Positions 17,789-27,316 are shown, counted from the first letter of the stretch. The stretch is DNA of 64,000 nt from Pseudomonas laurentiana (GCF_014648275.1 NZ_BMQU01000002.1:186001-250000), one strand, 5' to 3'. A program made the numbers and translations. The notes: generated by a model not told the origin, from the sequence alone.

Positions 17789-18970
17789 TTACCAGGTCAG
17801 TACCGCGCCCACCGCGAAGGTATCCGTGTCTTCGTTCTGGGCATCGCCCTCGTGCCCGGTGATCTCGAACTGGTTGTACTCGGCCACCAGCTTGAGGTTG
17901 TCATTGATGTCATGAAACAAGGCGACACCTCGGGTCTCGTAATCCGCCCCGGTATTGACCGCGCCGTTACCATCATCGTTGGTCTTGCCATAAGACAATG
18001 CCACGCGGTTCTTGCCGAACCGGTACGAGCCCTGCATCAGGTAGCCCTTGCTGTCCACTTCACGCAACGTCGCTTCCCCGGCATTGTTGGTGAAAAACGG
18101 GTTGATGCCTTTGGCGGTGAAACCGGAGCCGGTCAGCGAAAAGCGGCCCATTTTTGCCTGCACACCGTAGCCGAGCCCTTTGGACGTCACCGTATCGACC
18201 GTACGGTCGGTATTCTCCGACGTCTGGTAGGAGCCGTTGAGCCAACTGTAGATCTGCGCGCCACCAAGATCGAACTGGTAGGTAATCTCGCTCTCGGTAC
18301 GCGGCGCTTCCTGGTACGCCTTGCCCACGGCACTGTCGTCGTTGGTATCGACCGGGTCCATGATGCCCACCGCCACCCGCAGCCCGTCCATCAGCGGCGT
18401 ACGGTAGGTAATCTGCGACGTAGGGAACGGGTACGGATAGCCGCTGCCGATGTTGCCAAACGAGACCCCGCCACCGTCCACCAGCCCCAGGGTATCGCTG
18501 ACCTGGCCGTAGCCGGCGAGTAACTCGTCAAGCAGGATGTTGGAGCGGGCAAACAGCCCAAAGTCCTTGCCGATCAACACTTCGCCCCACTCGGGGTTGG
18601 CCACCGTACCGTAGAACTGCCGGACGTCGATGGCGGTGTCGGTGCCATTGGTCTCGCTGTCGTTGATGGTCACCCAGAACGAGGCACGCCCGCCCAGTTT
18701 CAGGTCATCGACCTGACGGGTCATGTTAAAGCCCAGGTAGTTGGGCAAAAAGCCCATCTTCACCCGTGATTGTCGCCGATCGTATTGTTCACCCGCACGA
18801 TCGACATCACTGTTGACGTAGAAGGCGTTGATGTAGCCGTCAGTCGCGAAGGTGGTCTGGTCCTTGTCGTACAACATGATTTCGGCTTCAGCCAGAGGGC
18901 TCAGGCCCAGTGCTGCTACGCTGGCCAGTAACGGCAGGAAACGGGCATTGGCGTTCTTATTGTTGTGCAT
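17789..18970 (-). CDS. Gram-negative porin
   Basis: Outer-membrane beta-barrel of 393 residues. The ATG at 18970 (MHNNKNANARFLPLLASVAA) follows GCGGAG and gives a signal peptide cut near LSPLAEA. Repeated amphipathic strands with Gly/aromatic girdles run to a terminal W (TFAVGAVLTW), the usual assembly signal. The family resembles general trimeric porins of the Porin_4 type. It sits in the ped/exa region, where it may admit alcohols or acids; the substrate is not readable from sequence. It is downstream of its own 340-bp regulatory gap. Confidence 0.85.
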   Translation of the reverse strand: MHNNKNANARFLPLLASVAALGLSPLAEAEIMLYDKDQTTFATDGYINAFYVNSDVDRAGEQYDRRQSRVKMGFLPNYLGFNMTRQVDDLKLGGRASFWVTINDSETNGTDTAIDVRQFYGTVANPEWGEVLIGKDFGLFARSNILLDELLAGYGQVSDTLGLVDGGGVSFGNIGSGYPYPFPTSQITYRTPLMDGLRVAVGIMDPVDTNDDSAVGKAYQEAPRTESEITYQFDLGGAQIYSWLNGSYQTSENTDRTVDTVTSKGLGYGVQAKMGRFSLTGSGFTAKGINPFFTNNAGEATLREVDSKGYLMQGSYRFGKNRVALSYGKTNDDGNGAVNTGADYETRGVALFHDINDNLKLVAEYNQFEITGHEGDAQNEDTDTFAVGAVLTW

Positions 18971-19171
18971 GTCGCTCTCCGCAAACGTTGGGGACAGGTG
19001 TCGGAGGCGATTATCGGAAGCGCGCACTGGCCACCCTACGCTGCCTTGGCGTTAGAGCGCTGCTGCTTTGGCCGGGCGTTAAAGGCCGTGTGTAATGGGA
19101 AGTAAGACCCTGTACGGCGGTGCCACAACGCTAAAGTGCCAGTACCGGGTGCGCAAGGCGCGGCGCAGCAT

Positions 19172-19202
19172 GCAAAAATGCAGACAAGGACTGCAGTTTT
19201 GC
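19172..19202. promoter_or_regulatory. Palindrome in the porin / hydrolase divergent region
   Basis: GCAAAAATGCAG (19172-19183) and CTGCAGTTTTGC (19191-19202) are 12-bp arms with one mismatch and a 7-nt spacer. They lie about 110 bp before the hydrolase gene and 200 bp before the porin start. It could be an operator for either gene. Nothing else stands out in the 340-bp gap 18971-19310. Confidence 0.4.
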
Positions 19203-19310
19203 GGATTGTATTAGGCAAATTTGCACTGCTACGATCCGACAATCCTTGAGTAGCTCATCCACACCGTGACAAATCATGTGGAAAATCAATAACAAAGCAG
19301 GGAGATAGCG

Positions 19311-20390
19311 ATGACCGCGCAAGCCCACCCTTCGGTCTCTGTCGACACTACCCAAGTACTGGCTGAGGTCCGCAACCAGATCGGTTACCTGACCCTTAAC
19401 CGCCCCGCCGGTCTCAATGCCATTACGCTGGAGATGGTGCGTAGCTTGCACCAGCACCTCAATGCCTGGAGCTGCGACCCTCAGGTGCAGGCCGTCGTGC
19501 TGCGTGGCGAAGGCCCCAAAGGCTTCTGTGCAGGCGGTGATATCCGCTCGCTCTACGACAGTTACAAAGCGGGTGACAACCTGCACAAGGACTTCTTCGT
19601 CGAGGAATATGCCCTTGACCTGGCGATCCACCACTACCGCAAACCGGTCCTCGCGTTGATGGACGGCTTCACATTGGGCGGCGGCATGGGCCTGGTCCAA
19701 GGCGCGGACTTGCGTATCGTGACCGAACGCAGCCGCCTGGCCATGCCGGAAACCGCCATTGGCTACTTTCCGGATGTCGGCGGTAGCTACTTCCTCTCAC
19801 GCATCCCCGGAGAGCTCGGCATCTACCTGGGTGTCAGCGGCGTGCAGGTTCAGGCCGCCGATGCACTCTATTGCGGGTTGGCCGACTGGTACGTCGAGAG
19901 CAGCCAATTGACCGTGCTGGACGAGCGCCTGAACAACCTGAACTGGAGTGCCAACCCGCTCAAGGACCTGCAAGGCGTACTGGCCAAACTCGGCACCCAG
20001 ACGCTGGAAAACCCGCCGCTGGCGCGCCTGCGTCCCGCCATCGACCACTTCTTCGCCCAGCCCGACCTGCCCAGCATCATCGAGCAACTGCGCAGTGTGA
20101 ACGTGGCCGATAGCCGCGAGTGGGCCTTGAAAACCGTAGAAATCCTGGAAAGTCGCTCACCACTGGCCATGGCGGTCACCTTGCAGATGCTTCGTCGGGG
20201 CCGTGCGCTAAGCCTTGAAGACTGCTTCAAAATGGAGCTGCACCTGGACCGGCAATGGTTCGAGCACGGTGACCTGATGGAAGGTGTACGTGCGCTGATC
20301 ATCGACAAAGACAAGCAACCGCGCTGGAACCCGCCGACGTTGGCGATGCTGGAATCCAAGCGCGTCGAACAATTCTTCGAAGGCCTCTGA
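19311..20390 (+). CDS. 3-hydroxyisobutyryl-CoA hydrolase-type enoyl-CoA hydratase/isomerase protein
   Basis: Crotonase-fold enzyme of 359 residues. The oxyanion-hole blocks are [13 protein letters not shown] and [11 protein letters not shown], followed by [20 protein letters not shown], which with the ~360-residue length points to 3-hydroxyisobutyryl-CoA hydrolase of valine breakdown rather than a plain hydratase. AGGGAG precedes the ATG. It is followed after 16 bp by an acyl-CoA dehydrogenase, consistent with a branched-chain acyl-CoA operon. The hydratase and 3-hydroxyisobutyrate dehydrogenase of that route are not in the window. Confidence 0.85.
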   Translation: MTAQAHPSVSVDTTQVLAEVRNQIGYLTLNRPAGLNAITLEMVRSLHQHLNAWSCDPQVQAVVLRGEGPKGFCAGGDIRSLYDSYKAGDNLHKDFFVEEYALDLAIHHYRKPVLALMDGFTLGGGMGLVQGADLRIVTERSRLAMPETAIGYFPDVGGSYFLSRIPGELGIYLGVSGVQVQAADALYCGLADWYVESSQLTVLDERLNNLNWSANPLKDLQGVLAKLGTQTLENPPLARLRPAIDHFFAQPDLPSIIEQLRSVNVADSREWALKTVEILESRSPLAMAVTLQMLRRGRALSLEDCFKMELHLDRQWFEHGDLMEGVRALIIDKDKQPRWNPPTLAMLESKRVEQFFEGL

Positions 20391-20406
20391 GGGCTGGAGT
20401 ACGCAC

Positions 20407-21558
20407 ATGCAAGACCTGGAACTGACTGAAGAACAGATCATGATCCGCGACATGGCGCGCGACTTCGCCCGAGGCGAAATCGCCCCCCACGCCCAAGCCT
20501 GGGAAAAAGCCGGCTGGATCGACGATGGCGTGGTCGCGAAGATGGGCGAGCTCGGCCTGCTCGGCATGGTCGTGCCGGAACAATGGGGCGGCAGCTACAC
20601 CGACTACGTCGCCTACGCCCTGGCAGTTGAAGAGATCTCCGTGGGTGACGGTGCCACTGGCGCGTTGATGAGTATTCACAACTCGGTCGGCTGCGGCCCG
20701 TTGCTGGCCTATGGCAGCGCTGAGCAACAACAGACCTGGCTTGAGCCGCTGGCCACAGGCAAGGTCATCGGCTGCTTCTGCCTGACCGAACCGCAAGCTG
20801 GCTCGGAAGCCCACAACCTGCGCACCCGTGCCGAGCTGCAAGGCGATCACTGGGTCATCAACGGTGCCAAGCAGTTCGTCAGCAACGCCCGCCGTGCCGG
20901 TTTGGCCATTGTCTTTGCCGTGACCGATCCCGAACTAGGCAAGAAAGGCCTCTCGGCCTTCCTGGTACCTACCGACAACGAAGGCTTTGTCGTTGATCGC
21001 AGCGAACACAAGATGGGCATCCGCGCCTCCGATACCTGCGCTGTGACGTTGAACAACTGCCGCATCCCGGCCGCCAACCTGCTGGGCGAGCGCGGCAAAG
21101 GCCTGGCCATTGCCCTGTCCAACCTTGAAGGTGGACGCATCGGCATTGCCGCCCAGGCATTGGGCATCGCCCGCGCCGCGTTTGAAGCGGCCCTGACCTA
21201 CTCCCGCGACCGTATTCAATTCGGCAAGCCGATCAACGAACACCAGAGCATCGCCAACTTGCTGGCCGACATGCAACTGCAGATCAATGCTGCACGCTTG
21301 CTGATTCTGCACGCCGCACGCCTGCGCAGCGCTGGCCTGCCGTGCCTGTCGGAAGCCTCCCAGGCCAAGCTGTTCGCTTCGGAAATGGCCGAGCGGGTAT
21401 GTTCCAAGGCGATTCAGGTGCATGGCGGCTATGGCTACCTGGAAGACTACCCGGTTGAGCGTTACTACCGCGATGCGCGAATCACCCAGATCTATGAGGG
21501 GTCCAGCGAAATCCAGCGGATGCTGATCGCACGGGAACTGAAGCACTACCCGCTTTAA
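20407..21558 (+). CDS. Acyl-CoA dehydrogenase, probably isobutyryl/branched-chain
   Basis: FAD enzyme introducing a 2,3 double bond into acyl-CoA, 383 residues as usual. FAD/substrate segments include [16 protein letters not shown] and [16 protein letters not shown]; the catalytic base is Glu in [16 protein letters not shown] near the C-terminus; the motif [20 protein letters not shown] is cited in part. Position next to the 3-hydroxyisobutyryl-CoA hydrolase suggests isobutyryl- or 2-methylbutyryl-CoA as substrate; sequence alone does not fix the chain type. It ends in a strong hairpin shared with the convergent metallohydrolase gene. Confidence 0.88.
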   Translation: MQDLELTEEQIMIRDMARDFARGEIAPHAQAWEKAGWIDDGVVAKMGELGLLGMVVPEQWGGSYTDYVAYALAVEEISVGDGATGALMSIHNSVGCGPLLAYGSAEQQQTWLEPLATGKVIGCFCLTEPQAGSEAHNLRTRAELQGDHWVINGAKQFVSNARRAGLAIVFAVTDPELGKKGLSAFLVPTDNEGFVVDRSEHKMGIRASDTCAVTLNNCRIPAANLLGERGKGLAIALSNLEGGRIGIAAQALGIARAAFEAALTYSRDRIQFGKPINEHQSIANLLADMQLQINAARLLILHAARLRSAGLPCLSEASQAKLFASEMAERVCSKAIQVHGGYGYLEDYPVERYYRDARITQIYEGSSEIQRMLIARELKHYPL

Positions 21559-21571
21559 CAGCGCGCTGCCG

Positions 21572-21602
21572 CAAGCCGGCCTCTACCGTGGAGGCCGGCT
21601 TG
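21572..21602. terminator. Bidirectional-type hairpin between convergent genes
   Basis: 12-bp perfect arms 21572-21583 and 21591-21602 (CAAGCCGGCCTC and complement) with a 7-nt loop, between the acyl-CoA dehydrogenase and the metallohydrolase stops. Confidence 0.65.
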
Positions 21603-21638
21603 TCAACGCTGCAAGCGCCGCGTATTCACGGATAAACC

Positions 21639-22565
21639 TCAGCGATCCACCCGGCGCAACACGTCACGCTCGTACTGTGGGTACAGATGGCTGACGGTTC
21701 GCGTCAGTTCATACTGGGTCAGGCTGATCCCGGCAAAGCGCGTCGGGATTGGCGTTGCCAATACCTCATTCATCTCAAGCCCTTGCAGAGCACTGTCGTG
21801 CAGCAAGCCATCGAGCCATCCCAGGTAATCCACCATCTGCTCGAACGGTGCCGCGTCATTGGCCGTTGGTCCGTGGCCGGGTACCAGCAGTTTCCAGGGC
21901 AAGCCTTTCAACTGCTGCAGGTCCTGCAGCCACACCTCCAGCCCCGGGCTGTGAGGTGTTGTCAGGGCTCGCTGATAGAACAACAGATCTCCGGCGAACA
22001 GAACGCCCGTCTTCTCATCGAACACCGCCAGGTCCGCGCCGCTGTGGCCACTGAACGCCAGCAGGCGCAACGGGTGGCTGCCAAACACCTGCGTGCCGGG
22101 TTCAATTACCTGGTTCGGCAGGAGCACTTGCGTACCGCGCATCCAGTCGCCCACCAGCCGGTACAGGTTCTCGGCCAGGGCATCGCCCTGCTCCTTCAAG
22201 CGCACGCCGGTGCCGGCCAGGGCGCCGATCGGGACATCGGAAAACGCCTGGTTACCCAACGCATGATCAGGATGATGGTGGGTCAACAGCACCTGCACGA
22301 CCGGCTTGTCGGTCACACGGGCAATGGCCTGGCGCAAGGCCTGGCCGTAACGCAGCGACGGGCCACTGTCGATCACCACGACGCCGCTTTCAGTGACGAT
22401 AAACGCGCTGTTGACGATGTTGGCGCCATTGCTGCGAGAGAAGTTTTCGGTGCTGCCTTCCAGCATCCAGGTGTCGGCCGCAATCTGGCGTGGCACCAGG
22501 TGGTAGTCCAGATCGGCAAGGCTCGGCAGGCTGATCGCAGCCAGCAATAGCACTATCCAGCGCAT
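21639..22565 (-). CDS. Quinoprotein relay system zinc metallohydrolase (MBL fold)
   Basis: Exported metallo-beta-lactamase-fold protein, 308 residues. Signal peptide MRWIVLLLAAISLPSLA. The zinc signature is LLTHHHPDHALGN (about residues 94-106), with further ligands in FSGHSGADLAV and LVPGHGPT. Proteins of this subfamily occur beside PQQ dehydrogenases and are annotated as relay-system hydrolases; their reaction is not established. It is last of three minus-strand genes (cytochrome c550, SoxYZ-like carrier, hydrolase) separated by 3 and 9 bp, clearly one operon divergent from the ethanol dehydrogenase. Confidence 0.85.
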   Translation of the reverse strand: MRWIVLLLAAISLPSLADLDYHLVPRQIAADTWMLEGSTENFSRSNGANIVNSAFIVTESGVVVIDSGPSLRYGQALRQAIARVTDKPVVQVLLTHHHPDHALGNQAFSDVPIGALAGTGVRLKEQGDALAENLYRLVGDWMRGTQVLLPNQVIEPGTQVFGSHPLRLLAFSGHSGADLAVFDEKTGVLFAGDLLFYQRALTTPHSPGLEVWLQDLQQLKGLPWKLLVPGHGPTANDAAPFEQMVDYLGWLDGLLHDSALQGLEMNEVLATPIPTRFAGISLTQYELTRTVSHLYPQYERDVLRRVDR

Positions 22566-22574
22566 GGGTTCGCC

Positions 22575-23330
22575 TCACTCCAGAGCAGCATCGAATTGAT
22601 TGCCGTTGTTGTCACGCAAGCGCAGCCGTACCGGGCCGGTATCGCGCAGGTCGAAAGAAAGGCTGGGGTTCTCACTGACCGCCGGGTACAACACCAGGGT
22701 AGCCAATGAATGGCCCGCCACATCGAACAATTCAGCCTGCTCAATGAAGAACTCTGGCGTGCCGCCTACCAGACCATTGTCCATCGGGTGGGCTACGTGC
22801 ACGCGTACCCGACTGAAGCCGTCTCGCGGGTAGCGGCCACCCAGCACCTGGCCCAGGCGCTGCTCCCAATCAGGCTGGCTGCGCACCACGCTGGGTGCGG
22901 TACAGCCGCCACCGGCGGCATCGATCAGGGCCGAACCAACATGCCAGACGCCATCGTCGGTCTGCACCGCTGCGCGCAAGGCGGTAGCCTGCTCAATACG
23001 GATACGAATCGCCAACCAGGGCAACACCTGCGGCCCCGGCTCAAAGTCAACGATTGTCGGCAAGGGATTGAGCTCTGCCCAGGCGATGATGCGCCGGACC
23101 TTGCCCGGCACATCACGCGCATCGATTTGCAGCGGCACCTGGCGGGCGTCCTCGGCAAATGGCGGAGCAATGACACGCACCCGCGCGTCAAAAAGATAGG
23201 GGTCGTCCTTGATCCACTGTTTGCGGTAGAACTCCCACATCACTGACGGCACCGGGTCGGGCCCTGATTCAATGGCCTGCACGGGCATACCAAGCATCAG
23301 CAGCGCCAACAGCAACGGCCCGCGGCTCAT
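22575..23330 (-). CDS. Quinoprotein dehydrogenase-associated SoxYZ-like carrier
   Basis: Periplasmic protein of 251 residues with signal peptide MSRGPLLLALLMLGMPVQA. An N-terminal SoxY-like half holds a single Cys in DAAGGGCTAPSVV (the position of the SoxY carrier Cys), and a C-terminal SoxZ-like immunoglobulin half follows (VRVHVAHPMDNGL ... VRLRLRDNNGNQFDAALE, quoted in part). This SoxY-SoxZ fusion is known from PQQ dehydrogenase loci. What it carries is unknown. It lies between cytochrome c550 and the metallohydrolase with very short gaps. Confidence 0.83.
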   Translation of the reverse strand: MSRGPLLLALLMLGMPVQAIESGPDPVPSVMWEFYRKQWIKDDPYLFDARVRVIAPPFAEDARQVPLQIDARDVPGKVRRIIAWAELNPLPTIVDFEPGPQVLPWLAIRIRIEQATALRAAVQTDDGVWHVGSALIDAAGGGCTAPSVVRSQPDWEQRLGQVLGGRYPRDGFSRVRVHVAHPMDNGLVGGTPEFFIEQAELFDVAGHSLATLVLYPAVSENPSLSFDLRDTGPVRLRLRDNNGNQFDAALE

Positions 23331-23333
23331 GGC

Positions 23334-23771
23334 TCACTCCTCGACGTGCACGCTGTCCAGGTAGCTGCGTACAGCCCAAAGCGCTTCCTGGCTCAGGTAA
23401 TCCGCCATCTTCGGCATGTACACGCGACCGTCGCGCACCGCGCCGTTGCGCACGCGTTCGACAAACCACTCATCACCGTTTACGCCGGCATCGAGCATGC
23501 GCAGGTCCGGTGCAATACCACCGGATTTGGCCTCGAGACCATGGCAAGCGGCGCAGTTCTGGTTATAGGCAGACGCACCGATCGAGACCGCCTTTTCCTG
23601 TTGTTCGGTGTTGCGATAAGGGTTTTCCGTGCGCCATTCGCTGCCCAGTTGCTCCAGACCGTCGGTCTTGACCGCCTGGGGTACGACGTTGCCATGGGCG
23701 AACACGGCGCCCGCACTCAACAGGCTGCCAGTCACAATCAGGCTCAACCAGGCTTTCTTTACTGTTTTCAT
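23334..23771 (-). CDS. pedF: Cytochrome c550, electron acceptor of the PQQ ethanol dehydrogenase
   Basis: Periplasmic monohaem cytochrome c of 145 residues. Signal peptide to about residue 25 (SLLSAGAVFA). Haem attachment is CAACH in YNQNCAACHGLEAKSGG; the distal Met is in VYMPKMADYLS. In Pseudomonas, ExaB/PedF takes electrons from the quinoprotein ethanol dehydrogenase, and the genes are typically neighbours as here. It is the first gene of a three-gene operon divergent from the dehydrogenase across a 266-bp promoter region. Confidence 0.92.
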   Translation of the reverse strand: MKTVKKAWLSLIVTGSLLSAGAVFAHGNVVPQAVKTDGLEQLGSEWRTENPYRNTEQQEKAVSIGASAYNQNCAACHGLEAKSGGIAPDLRMLDAGVNGDEWFVERVRNGAVRDGRVYMPKMADYLSQEALWAVRSYLDSVHVEE

Positions 23772-23888
23772 TGTTCTGCCCTCGACTTCTCTGCACGATG
23801 CACGCGAAAACCTCTCGACTGAAAGGTTCTGCCGGGCATCTTAGGAAGGCTGCAGGGGTGGCCCCATGCTGCTTTGGTGGCCGCGCCT

Positions 23889-23905
23889 TACTCCCTTGGT
23901 AGTAG
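23889..23905. promoter_or_regulatory. Shared ped-region motif in the cytochrome / ethanol dehydrogenase promoter region
   Basis: TACTCCCTTGGTAGTAG, a partly palindromic site matching 12 of 16 positions of the 27387 copy (TACTACTTTGGTACTG). It lies 117-148 bp from both divergent starts. A short inverted repeat GGGAAGTTTTCCC is nearby (about 23940-23953). A binding site for PedR/Exa-type response regulators is likely, but the protein is inferred. Confidence 0.5.
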
Positions 23906-24037
23906 GGCTTGTGGGGCAGTGCCAAATCATATCCGGACTGGGAAGTTTTCCCGGGGCAGGCGGGAGTTTTTCCGTATCACGCAACGCAGCGGCGTTCCAA
24001 TCTATGCAGGCCAAAACCTCCATTGGGAACACTCACC

Positions 24038-25909
24038 ATGACAATAAGATCGTTACCCGCCGCGCTTTCGCCACTGTCCATCGCCGTGCAAACCGTCCTG
24101 CTGGTGGGCAGCCTTGCCCTGGCCCCGGCCGCACATGCCAAGCCCGTGAGCTGGGAAGACATCGCCAACGACCACAAGACCACCGAAAACGTATTGCAGT
24201 ACGGCATGGGCACCAACGCTCAGCGCTGGAGCCCGCTGGCTCAGGTCAACGACAAGAACGTGTTCAAGCTGACCCCTGCCTGGTCCTATTCGTTTGGCGA
24301 TGAAAAACAGCGGGGCCAGGAATCCCAGGCCATCGTCAATGACGGTGTGATCTATGTCACCGGCTCATACTCGCGGGTATTCGCCCTCGACGCCAAGACC
24401 GGCAAGCGTCTGTGGACCTACAACCACCGCCTGCCCGACAACATCCGTCCGTGCTGTGACGTGGTCAACCGTGGCGCCGCCATCTACGGCGACAAGATCT
24501 ACTTCGGCACCCTCGATGCCCGGGTCATCGCACTGAACAAGGACACCGGCAAGGTCGTCTGGAACAAGAAATTCGGTGACCACAGCGCCGGTTACACCAT
24601 GACCGGTGCGCCGACCTTCATCAAGGACCAGAAAAGCGGCAAGGTCCTGATGATTCACGGCAGCTCCGGCGATGAGTTTGGCGTGGTCGGCCAATTGTTC
24701 GCCCGCGACCCGGACACCGGTGAGGAAGTCTGGATGCGTCCGTTCGTTGAAGGCCACATGGGCCGCATGAACGGCAAGGACAGCACCCCGACGGGTGACG
24801 TCAAGGCGCCGTCCTGGCCGAACGACCCCACCACCGAAACCGGCAAGGTCGAAGCCTGGAGCCATGGCGGCGGCGCCCCGTGGCAGAGCGCCAGCTTCGA
24901 TGCCGAAACCAACACCATCATCGTCGGTGCCGGCAACCCTGGCCCATGGAACACCTGGGCACGTACCGCCAAAGACGGCAACCCGCACGACTATGACAGC
25001 CTCTACACCTCTGGCCAGGTAGGCGTCGACGCCACCACAGGCGAAGTGAAATGGTTCTACCAGCACACCCCGAACGATGCCTGGGACTTCTCCGGCAACA
25101 ACGAACTGGTGCTGTTCGACTACAAGGACAAGGATGGCAAACAGTACAAGGCCACCGCCCACGCCGACCGTAACGGTTTCTTCTACGTGGTTGACCGCAC
25201 TAACGGCAAATTGAAGAACGCCTTCCCGTTCGCCGACAACATCACCTGGGCCAGCCATATCGACCTCAAGACCGGTCGCCCGGTCGAAAACCCGGGGCAG
25301 CGTCCGGCCAAGCCTGAACCTGGCGAGACCAAAGGCAAGCCGGTCGAAGTCTCGCCGCCGTTCCTGGGTGGCAAGAACTGGAACCCAATGGCCTACAGCC
25401 AGGACACCGGGTTGTTCTACGTGCCGTCAAACCAGTGGAAAGAGGAATACTGGACCGAAGAAGTCAACTACAAGAAGGGCTCGGCGTATCTTGGCATGGG
25501 CTTCCGTATCAAGCGCATGTACGAAGACCACGTCGGCTCGTTGCGGGCCATGGACCCCACCACCGGCAAGATGGTCTGGGAACACAAAGAGCGTCTGCCG
25601 CTCTGGGCCGGCGTGCTGGCGACCAAGGGCAACCTGGTGTTTACCGGCACCGGTGACGGTTTCTTCAAGGCCTTCAACGCCAAGACCGGTGAAGAACTGT
25701 GGAAATTCCAGACGGGCAGCGGCATCGTTTCGCCACCCATTACCTGGGAGCAAGACGGCGAGCAATACATCGGCGTGACCGTCGGCTATGGCGGCGCGGT
25801 ACCGCTGTGGGGTGGTGATATGGCCGAGCTGACCAAGCCGGTGGCACAGGGTGGCTCGTTCTGGGTGTTCAAGATCCCGGCCTGGGACACCAAGACCGCT
25901 CAGCGTTGA
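24038..25909 (+). CDS. pedE: PQQ-dependent ethanol dehydrogenase, calcium type
   Basis: Periplasmic quinoprotein oxidising primary and secondary alcohols and aldehydes, passing electrons to cytochrome c550. From ATG 24038 it is 623 residues, the same length as ExaA. Signal peptide ends near LAPAAHA. The adjacent-cysteine disulfide ring is in RPCCDVVNRG; the catalytic Asp is in NDAWDFSGNNE; the propeller docking motifs such as GKMVWEHKERLPLWAGVL repeat through the chain. Two residues after the catalytic Asp is Ser, not the Asp of lanthanide enzymes, so a calcium cofactor is expected. The homologue is ExaA (P. aeruginosa) or PedE (P. putida). Confidence 0.95.
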   Translation: MTIRSLPAALSPLSIAVQTVLLVGSLALAPAAHAKPVSWEDIANDHKTTENVLQYGMGTNAQRWSPLAQVNDKNVFKLTPAWSYSFGDEKQRGQESQAIVNDGVIYVTGSYSRVFALDAKTGKRLWTYNHRLPDNIRPCCDVVNRGAAIYGDKIYFGTLDARVIALNKDTGKVVWNKKFGDHSAGYTMTGAPTFIKDQKSGKVLMIHGSSGDEFGVVGQLFARDPDTGEEVWMRPFVEGHMGRMNGKDSTPTGDVKAPSWPNDPTTETGKVEAWSHGGGAPWQSASFDAETNTIIVGAGNPGPWNTWARTAKDGNPHDYDSLYTSGQVGVDATTGEVKWFYQHTPNDAWDFSGNNELVLFDYKDKDGKQYKATAHADRNGFFYVVDRTNGKLKNAFPFADNITWASHIDLKTGRPVENPGQRPAKPEPGETKGKPVEVSPPFLGGKNWNPMAYSQDTGLFYVPSNQWKEEYWTEEVNYKKGSAYLGMGFRIKRMYEDHVGSLRAMDPTTGKMVWEHKERLPLWAGVLATKGNLVFTGTGDGFFKAFNAKTGEELWKFQTGSGIVSPPITWEQDGEQYIGVTVGYGGAVPLWGGDMAELTKPVAQGGSFWVFKIPAWDTKTAQR

Positions 25910-26024
25910 TGTGAACCTCAGGGGCGCCTCTGGCGCCCATCGCCAGCAATGTCGGCAGCTACAGCAAAGCACTGTGGCTGTCGGCTTGCCAGCGATCGCC
26001 CTCTTACTGCCCCAGGAGACTCCC

Positions 26025-26678
26025 ATGAAGTACCTTCCACTGCTGCTCGCCGTCGCCATGAGCCCCGCCTTCGCCGCCAGCAGCGACAACGGCGACGACA
26101 CGCCGCTGACGATCAACGGCTGCACTATCCAGCCCGAAAGCCAGTGCCCCGATGCTGACCTGCGCAATGCCGACCTGAGCAATCAGGACCTGCGCAAGAT
26201 GAACCTGGCGGGCGCGGATCTGCGCGGGGCCAACCTGCGCCACGCTCGCCTCGATCTGGCCAACCTGGAAAAAGCCAAGCTGCAAGGCGCCAACCTGACC
26301 CGCGCCAGCCTGCAACAAAGCAACCTGCGCCTGGCTGACCTCAGCGGCGCCAACCTGATGGCTGCACAAGCCTGGGGCGTCTTTGCTCAGGGTGCCAATT
26401 TCAACGATGCCAACCTCAGCGCGGCCTACCTTGAGTTTGGCCGCCTCTCCGGTGCCAAGCTGCACAAGGCCAACCTGCAGGCGGCAGACCTGGAAATGAC
26501 CTGGCTGAGCAAAGCCGATCTCAGGGGCGCACGCCTGGTCGATGCCAACCTGCAGGAAGCCAAACTGGGTGAGAGCAACCTGGAACAGGCCGACCTGCGC
26601 GGCAGCCGTCAGCATTATGCAAACTTTCAGGACAGCAACATGGAGGCCTGCCAGGGCTGTCCGGCTTCGTGGGACTAA
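26025..26678 (+). CDS. Exported pentapeptide-repeat protein of the ped locus
   Basis: A 217-residue protein with a signal peptide (MKYLPLLLAVAMSPAFA) and a right-handed quadrilateral beta-helix of A(N/D)LxX pentapeptides from about residue 45 to 205, for example ADLRGANLRHARLDLANL. Three Cys flank the helix (GCTIQPESQC near the start, CQGC at the end), which could form disulfides. CAGGAG precedes ATG 26025. It follows the dehydrogenase by 115 bp and its stop overlaps the convergent response regulator stop by 4 bp. Similar proteins accompany exaA/pedE elsewhere; the function is unknown, possibly a scaffold. Confidence 0.85.
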   Translation: MKYLPLLLAVAMSPAFAASSDNGDDTPLTINGCTIQPESQCPDADLRNADLSNQDLRKMNLAGADLRGANLRHARLDLANLEKAKLQGANLTRASLQQSNLRLADLSGANLMAAQAWGVFAQGANFNDANLSAAYLEFGRLSGAKLHKANLQAADLEMTWLSKADLRGARLVDANLQEAKLGESNLEQADLRGSRQHYANFQDSNMEACQGCPASWD

Positions 26679-27316
26679 GCGGCAATCCGCAGCAGGCCGG
26701 CGTCGATTGCCAGATGCACCAGCTCGGCCTGCGAGCTGACCTGCAGTTTGCTCTTGAGCAACGTCAGGTAGTTGGAAACGGTCTTGGCACTGATGCACAA
26801 CTGCTCGGCAATGAGCCGGCTCGGCGTACCTTTGGCCAGCATCAGGAAGATCTCCGTCTCACGCTGGGTCAGGCCACTGAGGCGCACGTCGCCGGCCTGC
26901 ATAGGGTGAGACTGGCAGGCCAGTTGGGTCGCCAACGGCTGCTCGATGTAGGCATGCCCGGACAGTACCCGACGAACCGCCTCAACCAGCACTGGTGGTT
27001 GCGCCGCTTTGGACAAGAAGCCGCAGGCGCCGGCATCAAGTGCTTGTCGCACCAGGCTCAATTCGGTGTGCTCGCTGAAAAACAGGATTCGCAACTGAGG
27101 TACGCGCTGGCGCAAGCGCCGGGTGGTTTCCAGGCCGCTGATACCTGGCAGGTCGAAATCCATGATCAGTAACCCCGGCAAATGTTCCTGCACCCGCTGC
27201 AGGGCCTCCTCGCCACTGGCCGCCTCAGCAATCGGCAACTCAGGCAATGCCGTGCTCAGGGTGTGAGCCAGGCCAAGGCGGATCATCGGGTGGTCGTCGA
27301 CCAGCAAGATCTCCAT
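26675..27316 (-). CDS. LuxR-family response regulator (ExaE/PedR2-like)
   Basis: NarL/FixJ-type regulator of 213 residues. The receiver begins MEILLVDDHPMIRLGL, the phospho-acceptor Asp is in LLIMDFDLPG (about 53), and the LuxR HTH at about 145-205 contains LTQRETEIFLMLAKG and SAKTVSNYLTLLKSKL. Position next to the pentapeptide gene and ethanol dehydrogenase matches EraR/ExaE and PedR2, which activate the dehydrogenase gene. In those loci a sensor kinase gene is adjacent; none is here. The identity is inferred from gene order. Confidence 0.8.
   Translation of the reverse strand: MEILLVDDHPMIRLGLAHTLSTALPELPIAEAASGEEALQRVQEHLPGLLIMDFDLPGISGLETTRRLRQRVPQLRILFFSEHTELSLVRQALDAGACGFLSKAAQPPVLVEAVRRVLSGHAYIEQPLATQLACQSHPMQAGDVRLSGLTQRETEIFLMLAKGTPSRLIAEQLCISAKTVSNYLTLLKSKLQVSSQAELVHLAIDAGLLRIAA

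Noticed and set aside
14795-17915. Long plus-strand ORFs (412 and 462 codons) opposite the kinase and FIST genes
   Set aside because: Both mirror the third-position GC bias of the minus-strand genes and have no domain features.
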